Source: Lachnospiraceae bacterium UBA3711 (lineage in GTDB: Bacteria; Bacillota; Clostridia; Lachnospirales; Lachnospiraceae). From it: DNA of 16,413 nt. The translations under genes were made by a program, and so were the position numbers. The notes under the pieces were generated by a model. The model worked only from the letters and a program-made list of their open reading frames with translations. It was not told where the DNA came from and did no database searches. Positions 1-6,624 of the stretch are shown one piece after another. Position 1 is the stretch's first letter. Each line of letters begins with the position of its first letter. The stretch spans positions 1-16,413 of the forward strand of contig DFHY01000070.1 in the NCBI GenBank assembly GCA_002371345.1, in the 5' to 3' direction.

Positions 1-478
1 CGTCCTTCTCAGTCTCACCGGTCTGCCCGCTCACGTCGCTCTTCCCGGCCCCGCCGCTGCTCTTCTTCTCAAGGAATACAACGCCGAACTCCTCTGTCAT
101 GGAGGCGGCGTCAATCTTCTGTTCCTCCGGGTAATCGTCCGGATAATTGATCTTATCCCCTGAGACCGTAGCTATGACGCCCTTGTAATAATACTCGGGC
201 TTTCCGTCCCAATAGTCCTCAACATAACCCTTGGAAGCGACGGAAGCCAGTCCTACACAGTTCGTGAATTCATCCAGCTCCTGCATATTGGAATACGCAC
301 CAAGGTTTACGACATTCGTCACAGTGCTGCTGATGGCCTTAATCTTCGACGCCCGCCACCTCAGGTCATAGATCCCGTTCACAACGGTATTCATGGACAG
401 CAGGAATCTGCCGAACAGAATCCCCAGCAGTATCAGAATCGCGATTCCTCCAAAGAGCCTCAGTTTTGGTCTATTCAT
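1..478 (-). CDS. Membrane-anchored protein with extracytoplasmic domain, C-terminus cut by window edge
   Basis: The first 159 residues of a protein that runs off the left edge. The ATG at 478-476 is preceded by a good ribosome binding site (AAAGGGAG, about 8 nt upstream). Residues 7-28 form one hydrophobic membrane anchor after a basic N-terminus (MNRPKLRLFG). The rest looks extracytoplasmic and unlike any domain I recognise: a polar helical stretch (about 29-60), then a segment rich in Tyr and Asp (about 84-118), then a Ser/Gly-rich stretch (about 138-152) that may be a linker. The layout resembles the N-terminus of a membrane sensor or surface protein, but the visible part does not decide the function. 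It lies downstream of the histidine kinase on the same strand but has its own promoter at 602-635. That promoter matches the exporter promoter at 2091-2124, so the two are probably co-regulated. I am confident it is a gene and do not know its function. Confidence 0.8.
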   Translation of the reverse strand, partial: MNRPKLRLFGGIAILILLGILFGRFLLSMNTVVNGIYDLRWRASKIKAISSTVTNVVNLGAYSNMQELDEFTNCVGLASVASKGYVEDYWDGKPEYYYKGVIATVSGDKINYPDDYPEEQKIDAASMTEEFGVVFLEKKSSGGAGKSDVSGQTGETEKD

Positions 479-601
479 CAGTTTCTCCCTTTCAAAACGC
501 CGGAGGTACTTCTTTCGTCTGCCTGAGTCAGGACTCGATTGCGCATCTTGCGCCGTGTACGGATGCCGTCAGGCATCATCTTCCAAACATGATGTTTATT
601 G

Positions 602-635
602 ATTATACTCAATATTATGTTAAAAAACCGTTAAA
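602..635 (-). promoter_or_regulatory. Promoter with three 11-bp-spaced direct repeats upstream of the left-edge gene
   Basis: Read on the minus strand from 635 down: TTTAAC (635-630), TTTAAC (624-619) and ATTGAG (613-608) sit at exact 11-bp steps, followed at once by a perfect -10 box TATAAT (607-602). No -35 hexamer is present at the expected spacing (CGGTTT there), which suggests an activator-dependent promoter. Of its 34 positions, 27 match the exporter promoter at 2091-2124, with the same spacing. It begins about 20 bp past the kinase stop codon. The implied leader to the ATG at 478 is roughly 115 nt. Confidence 0.7.
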
Positions 636-653
636 CGCCCGAAAGTTCCTTAT

Positions 654-2057
654 TCATTTTGGGACTTTTATGGTTACAGTCGTCCCTTTTCCGGGAGTAC
701 TCTCAATATCCAGGCTTCCGCCGACCATTTCCCGGATCCTGTACTGGGTATTGTTTATACCCAGATGCCGCCTGTCGTCGTCAATCGCCTTCCGGATGTC
801 AAACCCGATCCCGTCGTCAGAAACTGTGACGCTGTAGAACGTATCCGTTTCAAATGAGCAGACTCTGACCGTACCTCCGGTCTTTTTTTTGCAGATGCCG
901 TGCTTTATCGCGTTTTCTACCATAGGCTGTACCGACAGCGCCGGCACGGGAAAGGCGGTGCAGCCGATATCGTATTCAATGTTTAGTTTATTCGGAAACC
1001 GGAGCTTCTCAAGCCAGACATATGTCTTTATGTGATTCAGTTCGTCCGAGAATGAGATTGGATTCTTCTTATCGGCAAAGTCTATGTTCTCGCGCAGATA
1101 ATTCGAAAACGCGCTGGTGGCCTTAGCGGCAAGCTTCGGGTCTTCCTCGCACAGAGCCTCGATGACAGCCAGGGAATTATAGAGAAAATGCGGCTGCATC
1201 TGGGAAATCATCGCGGAGATCTGCAGCTGGATCTGCTCCTTCTCACGCCTCAGGATATCATTTTCAAGCTCATCATGGGCGTTAAAGAAGATGAGGCTCA
1301 GCGGCAGCATGACAGTGCCGATCACTATACCCCATATGGTGAGATTCATGTTGAGAACCCCCTGGTTCAGGGAGAGAATCGCGAAGAGGACCGGCACAAA
1401 TATACAGCTTATAAATGACAGCTTCCGGCTCCGGCTCAGATTTGAAGAAAATGTCGCGACACACAGAAGTATGAGACAGAAAAAATCTGTGATAATACTT
1501 ATATAATCCGTAATACCTTCAGAGTAAACGCCCTGATCCGTTATGTGAAAGAGAATGGGTCTGAACAGATTGGTTACGAGTACGCCGGCGTAGGTGACAA
1601 GCGCAGCAGAGATCAGCACGGTTACGGCACGGGTCACGGCCGACTCTTTCAGAAACTGTTTCTGATAGAGCCACAGAGTCAGAAACAGCGACATTCCAAA
1701 AAAGAAGCTCACGGTTTCAAATATGGTAATGTAGGCGGCGCGCTCCGGCAGATGGTACATACTGTTGTCAATGGCGGCGAAGAAAACAACTATATATACA
1801 TTGAAGAGAAACAGCGTAAAATAGCGCATTGGCCTGACAGCTTTTTCCGCCCTCGAAAGCAGAAAACCTGACAGAATAGTTATAAATATCAGGCTCAGAA
1901 TATAGATAACAGAAACCAGCAGTATATAACTGTCCCGGAAAACGTCATTTCTCACAACTGCCGCGATGCAGATCAGTGTGAGGATACACATTGTTCCAAA
2001 CACAAAGGAGTTGAAATCTATATGTCTTTTTGGGGAAAATACATTTTGCCTGTTCAT
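654..2057 (-). CDS. LytS/YehU-type sensor histidine kinase
   Basis: A 467-residue membrane histidine kinase. About seven or eight hydrophobic segments occupy residues 18-259 (near 18-38, 44-64, 79-98, 107-130, 144-164, 183-204, 214-230, 237-259). A short linker helix (about 261-283) follows, then the His_kinase domain with phosphoacceptor His290 in QMQPHFLYNSL. The ATPase domain carries the N-box VENAIKHG (380-387), the G1 motif DDGIGFD (414-420), HLGINNTQYR (431-440) and a C-terminal GKGTTVTI. The membrane region probably senses an envelope or peptide signal directly, as in 7TM-type members; the ligand cannot be inferred. The ribosome binding site is weak (AGGTG). It diverges from the exporter genes, and its partner is most likely the response regulator at 5838-6602, which is not adjacent. 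Its family more often pairs with LytTR-type regulators. Transcription probably starts from the TTGACT/TATACT promoter at 2117-2146. Confidence 0.92.
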   Translation of the reverse strand: MNRQNVFSPKRHIDFNSFVFGTMCILTLICIAAVVRNDVFRDSYILLVSVIYILSLIFITILSGFLLSRAEKAVRPMRYFTLFLFNVYIVVFFAAIDNSMYHLPERAAYITIFETVSFFFGMSLFLTLWLYQKQFLKESAVTRAVTVLISAALVTYAGVLVTNLFRPILFHITDQGVYSEGITDYISIITDFFCLILLCVATFSSNLSRSRKLSFISCIFVPVLFAILSLNQGVLNMNLTIWGIVIGTVMLPLSLIFFNAHDELENDILRREKEQIQLQISAMISQMQPHFLYNSLAVIEALCEEDPKLAAKATSAFSNYLRENIDFADKKNPISFSDELNHIKTYVWLEKLRFPNKLNIEYDIGCTAFPVPALSVQPMVENAIKHGICKKKTGGTVRVCSFETDTFYSVTVSDDGIGFDIRKAIDDDRRHLGINNTQYRIREMVGGSLDIESTPGKGTTVTIKVPK

Positions 2058-2090
2058 GGATAATCACCTGTTTTTGGATCCTGTATGTTT

Positions 2091-2124
2091 TTTAACGGAT
2101 CTTTAACACTTTTTTAAGTATAAT
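2091..2124 (+). promoter_or_regulatory. Exporter promoter with three 11-bp-spaced direct repeats
   Basis: TTTAAC (2091-2096), TTTAAC (2102-2107) and TTTAAG (2113-2118) are spaced exactly 11 bp apart, one helical turn, and abut a perfect -10 box TATAAT (2119-2124). The expected -35 position reads CGGATC, so RNA polymerase probably needs an activator bound to the repeats. OmpR/PhoB and SARP-type winged-helix regulators are known to bind about 11-bp direct repeats next to the -10. The window's response regulator (5838-6602) has that kind of output domain, so it is the inferred binder. The -10 box lies about 84 nt before the GTG start. Confidence 0.7.
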
Positions 2125-2146
2125 ATGTTCTGGATTTCGCAGTCAA
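2117..2146 (-). promoter_or_regulatory. Putative promoter of the histidine kinase gene
   Basis: On the minus strand, TTGACT (2146-2141) and TATACT (2122-2117) are separated by 18 bp, close to the sigma-A consensus. The -10 box overlaps the -10 of the divergent exporter promoter (2119-2124) and the proximal operator hexamer (2113-2118). The expected transcription start falls near 2110, inside the operator. Regulator bound for exporter activation should therefore interfere with kinase transcription. Confidence 0.55.
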
Positions 2147-2207
2147 ACAAATGACGCACAAAAGTCACTGAGTATTTTTCATTGAACAGGAGGTAAGGAG
2201 GTACAAT

Positions 2208-3965
2208 GTGTTTAAGCTATTGTTCAAAAACATGAAAGCAAAAAACTGGGTATCCGTCTTGATAATATTCGGTCTCACCCTGCTTCAGGTTTTTTTCATG
2301 ATGCAGATCGTAAACTACATCAGCACGCTCACCGGCGCTGTCCAGGCCAGCCGGGAGGCCGGTGTTGATCCGGTTTGGCGTTATGGTCTCTATATGATCA
2401 TCTGCGCAATCCTCATGGCCGCGGTCGAGGTTATCATCCGCTTCGTGGCCAGTGCGACTGCCGCCAGCGTTGTCACCGATCTCAGACAGAAGATGTATGA
2501 AAGAGTCAACGATTTCGCGATTGCGGACTTTGCTTCTTTTTCAACCGAGTCCCTGATAACCAGAACCACAAACGACATGCAGAACGTCCACCTGGCTCTG
2601 CTCACATTTCTGAAAACTGCGTTCGTTGCGCCGGTCACCATGGTGTGGTCTATCATTCTCCTGATTAATTACGCCACCGGAAAGCTCACCCTTGTCATGG
2701 CGGTCTGGCTGTTTATTCTTGTTGCCGCCGTCGTTGTGCTGCTCATTCTTGTCACTCCAAAGTTCAAGATGGTCCAGAAGCTGACGGACGCTCTCAACGT
2801 GGCGTCAAGAGAGAACCTCACAGGTGTGAGAGTCGTGAGAGCCTTCAACGCGGAGACCTATCAGGAAGGCAAGTTTGACAAGGTCAACACAGAGTATACC
2901 AAGGTTCAGATATTCGCCGGCAGAGTGATCTCCATCTTCTCCCCGATCGTCATGCTGGTCATGATGGGACTCACGCTGTCTATCCTCTGGGCAGGCGCAT
3001 ACGCCCTCAACGGTCTTGAGATGGATATCGCGGTTCAGTCCTTCGGCGCGGTCAACGCGTTTGTCATGCTCGCCAGCCAGATCATCATGTCATTTGTTCT
3101 TCTGATTACGCTGATCGTTATCTGGCCGAGAGCAGGCGTCAGTGCCAGGCGTATCGACGAGGTCATCGTTCACGAGGTGTCCGTGCTGGATCCTGCCAGC
3201 CCCAAGACATTTACGGAAGAGGGAACTATTGAATTCAGAAACGTCGGCTTTGCCTACCCCGGCTCCGACAAGGAGGCCGTGTCTGACATCAGCTTCAAGG
3301 TAAATAAGGGCGAGACGATCGCTTTCATCGGTGCTACCGGAAGTGGTAAGACGACGATCATCAGCATGATTCCCCGTATGGCGGACTGCACATCGGGCGA
3401 GGTCCTTGTGGACGGCGTCAACGTAAAGGAAGTGACGCAGAAGGATCTGAGAGACCGTATCGGATACGCTCCTCAGAGAGGATTCCTCTTCAAGGGCAAT
3501 ATCAAGGAGAACATAGCATTCTGCAATCCTGAGATGACGCTCGCCGATATCAAGTGGGCCGCTGAGATCGCCGACGCTGACAGCTTCGTAAGCAAGAAGA
3601 GAAACGGATATGATTCCGAAGTTGCCCAGGGCGGAAGCAACTTCTCCGGCGGACAGAAGCAGAGGCTCTGCATCGCCAGGGCAGTCGCGGCGAAGCCTGA
3701 GATCCTGATCTTCGACGACTCCTTCTCGGCCCTCGACTACAGGACAGACAAGAATGTCAGGGCAAATATCAAGGAGAAGCTGCCGGATGCGACGCGTGTC
3801 ATTATCGCGCAGAGGGTCGGCACCATCATGGACGCGGATCAGATTGTTGTTCTCGACAACGGCAAGATGGTCGGCAAAGGCAAGCACTACGACCTTGTAA
3901 GGAACTGCCCTGTATATCAGGAGATTGCATTATCACAGCTTAGCAAGGAGGAGTTAGGATTATGA
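2208..3965 (+). CDS. ABC exporter half-transporter with degenerate ATP site (BmrC/TM287-like)
   Basis: A 585-residue half-transporter: a six-helix exporter membrane domain (about residues 15-315) followed by an ATPase domain. Walker A is GATGSGKT (375-382), the Q-loop is APQRG (421-425) and the signature is canonical FSGGQ (479-483). Walker B ends in Asp504 instead of the catalytic Glu (IFDDSFSALD), and the switch His is Gln535 (IIAQRVGTI). Both changes mark the non-catalytic subunit of heterodimeric exporters such as BmrCD, TM287/288 and LmrCD. The start is a GTG at 2208 set 6 nt after the second of two tandem ribosome binding sites (2188-2194 and 2195-2202). An out-of-frame ATG at 2206 overlaps it and would give only nine codons. 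It overlaps the next gene by ATGA. The heterodimer probably exports a drug, lipid or peptide; the substrate is unknown. A two-component-controlled promoter suggests a stress- or antimicrobial-responsive pump. Confidence 0.93.
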   Translation: MFKLLFKNMKAKNWVSVLIIFGLTLLQVFFMMQIVNYISTLTGAVQASREAGVDPVWRYGLYMIICAILMAAVEVIIRFVASATAASVVTDLRQKMYERVNDFAIADFASFSTESLITRTTNDMQNVHLALLTFLKTAFVAPVTMVWSIILLINYATGKLTLVMAVWLFILVAAVVVLLILVTPKFKMVQKLTDALNVASRENLTGVRVVRAFNAETYQEGKFDKVNTEYTKVQIFAGRVISIFSPIVMLVMMGLTLSILWAGAYALNGLEMDIAVQSFGAVNAFVMLASQIIMSFVLLITLIVIWPRAGVSARRIDEVIVHEVSVLDPASPKTFTEEGTIEFRNVGFAYPGSDKEAVSDISFKVNKGETIAFIGATGSGKTTIISMIPRMADCTSGEVLVDGVNVKEVTQKDLRDRIGYAPQRGFLFKGNIKENIAFCNPEMTLADIKWAAEIADADSFVSKKRNGYDSEVAQGGSNFSGGQKQRLCIARAVAAKPEILIFDDSFSALDYRTDKNVRANIKEKLPDATRVIIAQRVGTIMDADQIVVLDNGKMVGKGKHYDLVRNCPVYQEIALSQLSKEELGL

Positions 3966-5743
3966 ATACAAATACAAAAGCTCCTGAAAAAAGCAAGCTG
4001 TCGAGTCTCGTAAAGGCTTTCAGCCACTATTATGTGCCTTTCTTGATTGCGATAGCCCTGCTCGTCGCTTCGGTTATTTTCACGATTCTGACCCCGGGAA
4101 CCATCCGTTCTCTCACAAACGAGATCAGCCCCGTAGGTAAAGAGGCGGTTAACGGCGCTTTCGTCGTCAATATCGAGAATGTGCTTAAGTATGCATTCCG
4201 GCTTATTATCTATATAGGTATTTCCTTTGTTACGAGCTTCATTTCGGGATTCATGTTAAATACTATCATCCAGAAGTTCTCAAAGGATCTGAGAGCACAG
4301 ATCTCCTCCAAGATCAACAAGATGCCTCTCGATTACTATGACACCACTCAGACCGGTGATATCCTCTCCGTTATCACCAACGACGTCGATACACTCAGTA
4401 CATCCCTGCAGAACAGTGTGAGCATGCTGGTACAGTCCGGCGTCATGCTGGTGGGCGTGTTTATCGCGATGTTCCTCTCCTGCTGGCAGATGGCGCTCAC
4501 AGTAATATGCTCACTGCCCGTAATGCTGATTATCATGGCGTTAACCTTCAAATATTCACTGCCGCTCTTCGACAAGAACCAGCAGGTTCTCGGCGATGTC
4601 AACGCCACAGTTGAAGAGAACTACTCTGGCCAGCTCGTGATCAAGGCTTTTAATGCCGAGAGCAGGAAGGTCAGTGAGTTCAATGCCAAGAATACCATGT
4701 TCGGCTCTATTCTCTATAAATCGCAGGGCGTCGGCGGTCTTATAGAACCGGCCACTTCATTTGTCTCATACATCACATACGCGGCGGTTCTTATTGTGGC
4801 GGGCCTGCTCTTCGCCAACGGAAGCATCGCTGACATCGGCATCATCACGGGCTTCCTGGTATATGTATCACTGTTCCAGGAGCCCCTGGCACAGATCGGT
4901 CAGGCCAGCAGCACCATTCAGCTCGGATCGGCCGCGTGCAACAGAGTATTTACCTTCCTTGAGCTCGAAGAGCTTGATGATGACAGCGATAAGAAGGAGC
5001 TCCTCGACCACAGCAATATCCGCGGCGAGGTGGAATTCAAGGATGTATGCTTCGGCTACGATCCCAAGAAGCTTACCATCACAAACTTCTCCGGCAAGAT
5101 CAAGCCCGGTATGAAGGTCGCGATTATCGGACCTACAGGCGCCGGCAAGACGACTCTTGTCAACCTGCTGATGCGTTTCTATGAGATCACCAGCGGTGAC
5201 ATCCTCGTGGACGGCGTATCTATCAAGGACATGTCGCGCCGCGAGCTCAGAAGCATCTTCGGTATGATTCTGCAGGAGACCTGGGTTATCAACGGAACGC
5301 TCAGAGAGAATATCGTCTACAATCTGCAGAACGTGGATGAGAACAGACTCAGCGAGATTCTCGATGAGACTAACCTGAGCCACTATGTATCCACGCTGCC
5401 TCAGGGACTTGACACAGAGATTCAGAAGGAGAGTGCTCTCTCCGCCGGACAGAAACAGCTCGTCACGATCGCGAGAGCCATGACAGAGAACGCTCCGATG
5501 CTGATTCTCGACGAAGCGACAAGTAATGTCGATACGAGAACAGAGATCCTGATCCAGAAGGCCATGGACAGCCTGACAAGCGGAAGAACAAGCTTCGTCA
5601 TAGCCCACAGGCTTTCGACCATCAAGAACGCCGACCTCATCTTCGTCATGAAGGACGGCAACATCGTAGAGACCGGCAACCACGATTCACTGATGAAGCT
5701 CGGCGGACTCTACAGCGAGATCTACAATTCGCAGTTTAATTAA
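3962..5743 (+). CDS. ABC exporter half-transporter with catalytic ATP site (BmrD/TM288-like)
   Basis: A 593-residue partner of the preceding gene, translationally coupled by a 4-bp ATGA overlap with AGGAGG inside the upstream gene's end. The membrane domain spans about residues 22-320. The ATPase domain has Walker A GPTGAGKT (390-397), Q-loop LQET (437-440), Walker B MLILDEATS with catalytic Glu518, and switch His549 (FVIAHRLST). Its signature is a non-canonical LSAGQ (493-497). In the predicted heterodimer, this intact Walker A/B/His set meets the canonical FSGGQ of the partner to form the working ATP site. The partner's altered Walker B and Gln meet this LSAGQ to form the degenerate site. 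The longer extracytoplasmic loop between the first two helices (about residues 50-75) is typical of the larger subunit. Substrate unknown. Transcription probably ends at the hairpin at 5772-5804. Confidence 0.93.
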   Translation: MNTNTKAPEKSKLSSLVKAFSHYYVPFLIAIALLVASVIFTILTPGTIRSLTNEISPVGKEAVNGAFVVNIENVLKYAFRLIIYIGISFVTSFISGFMLNTIIQKFSKDLRAQISSKINKMPLDYYDTTQTGDILSVITNDVDTLSTSLQNSVSMLVQSGVMLVGVFIAMFLSCWQMALTVICSLPVMLIIMALTFKYSLPLFDKNQQVLGDVNATVEENYSGQLVIKAFNAESRKVSEFNAKNTMFGSILYKSQGVGGLIEPATSFVSYITYAAVLIVAGLLFANGSIADIGIITGFLVYVSLFQEPLAQIGQASSTIQLGSAACNRVFTFLELEELDDDSDKKELLDHSNIRGEVEFKDVCFGYDPKKLTITNFSGKIKPGMKVAIIGPTGAGKTTLVNLLMRFYEITSGDILVDGVSIKDMSRRELRSIFGMILQETWVINGTLRENIVYNLQNVDENRLSEILDETNLSHYVSTLPQGLDTEIQKESALSAGQKQLVTIARAMTENAPMLILDEATSNVDTRTEILIQKAMDSLTSGRTSFVIAHRLSTIKNADLIFVMKDGNIVETGNHDSLMKLGGLYSEIYNSQFN

Positions 5744-5771
5744 GGAAACACTTATCGATAAGCTGCACATA

Positions 5772-5804
5772 AGAAGCCGGCATGATTCGCTCATGCCGGC
5801 TTCT
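5772..5804 (+). terminator. Strong hairpin between convergent operons, probable terminator
   Basis: Perfect 14-bp inverted repeat (arms 5772-5785 and 5791-5804, sequence AGAAGCCGGCATGA and its complement) with a 5-nt loop TTCGC. It lies 28 bp after the exporter stop codon and 33 bp before the end of the converging regulator gene. A six-T run (5814-5819) follows on the plus strand, about 9 nt beyond the stem, so it is not a textbook intrinsic terminator. A 12-bp palindrome CTTATCGATAAG precedes it at 5751-5762. Confidence 0.7.
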
Positions 5805-5837
5805 CTTTCGCAGTTTTTTACGCTTTGTCGGTTGTAT

Positions 5838-6602
5838 TCAGTCCAGAAGAGTTGTCTGGGCCCAGTCATACTGCAGCATATATGCGCCTTTATACTGGTT
5901 CACAGCTCTCGGATTCCCATCCAGATAATCAAAATAATCGCACCTGACTTTTTCCCTGTTGATTCCCAGCTTTCCCCAGACATTGATCAGAATGTCTTCC
6001 TGCCCTATATCGGAAAGAATCTTCATGAGATCCTTTTTCACGACCCGGAAATAGGAGTCTGAGCTGCCACGGAATATAGTATTGCTGATATCCGCGGATG
6101 TACAGACGGCGCCCGCCTTGTCTACCAGATATGCCAGCAGCTCTTTGGACCGCTTTGTGAATGAAGTGACCGGTTCTCCGTGATAAAAAACTTCAAATTC
6201 TCCGAAGCATCGGATATACAGCCCCTGCTCCGTAAGCTTGCGGACATTGTTCTGCCGGAGCAGGGATAAGGCGTGTTCTATCTTTTCCTTCGTGATAGGC
6301 TTCAGAAGATAATCGCTGGCTCCCAGGTCAAATGCCTGCGCGGCATAATCGCTGTATCCCGTACAGAAAACAATATCACAGCAGGGGTGCTGCGCCTTGA
6401 TAAGCTTCGCCAGATCAACTCCGTTCATATCTCCTATCGCAATATCCAGAAAGGCGATATCCGGTTCCTTGCCGGGCAGAACGGAAAGAGCGTCGTCGGT
6501 GTTGTCAAAAGCCAGTATCTCCGCCTCCGGCAAGGCCTCATGTATTCGATTGGTCAGATGCTTCAGCAGGATAACCTCATCTTCTACCGCCAGTATCCTC
6601 AT
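5838..6602 (-). CDS. Response regulator with SARP-like winged-helix output domain
   Basis: A 254-residue two-component regulator. The receiver domain (1-118) has the acidic pocket Glu7/Asp8, phosphoacceptor Asp53 (IAFLDIAIGD), Thr81 (CTGYSDY) and Lys101 (YLLKPI). The second half (about 128-220) begins IRCFGEFEVF and continues KRSKELLAYLVDKAG, the pattern of the SARP-type DNA-binding domain. A short remnant resembling the start of a BTAD region (VNQYKGAYMLQYDWA, 234-248) follows, but no full BTAD. Such domains bind direct repeats with an 11-bp step, exactly what occurs at 2091-2118 and 608-635, so those promoters are its inferred targets. It is the second gene of an operon, 22 nt after a repeat-rich membrane protein. 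It converges on the exporter genes and lies 3.8 kb from its likely kinase. The pairing is inferred from proximity and has not been shown. Confidence 0.88.
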   Translation of the reverse strand: MRILAVEDEVILLKHLTNRIHEALPEAEILAFDNTDDALSVLPGKEPDIAFLDIAIGDMNGVDLAKLIKAQHPCCDIVFCTGYSDYAAQAFDLGASDYLLKPITKEKIEHALSLLRQNNVRKLTEQGLYIRCFGEFEVFYHGEPVTSFTKRSKELLAYLVDKAGAVCTSADISNTIFRGSSDSYFRVVKKDLMKILSDIGQEDILINVWGKLGINREKVRCDYFDYLDGNPRAVNQYKGAYMLQYDWAQTTLLD

Positions 6603-6624
6603 CTTTTCCCGCCCTTTCAGTAAT

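Noticed and set aside
2206..2235. Nine-codon frame starting at the ATG overlapping the exporter GTG start
   Set aside because: It is too short to call a gene and has no recognisable leader-peptide features. It is noted only as a possible translational effect.
3090..3887. 265-codon open frame on the minus strand
   Set aside because: It is fully antisense to the ATPase domain of the first exporter gene, whose motifs are unmistakable, and shows no protein family features.
4868..5683. 271-codon open frame on the minus strand
   Set aside because: It is antisense to the ATPase domain of the second exporter subunit and is a shadow of its codon bias.
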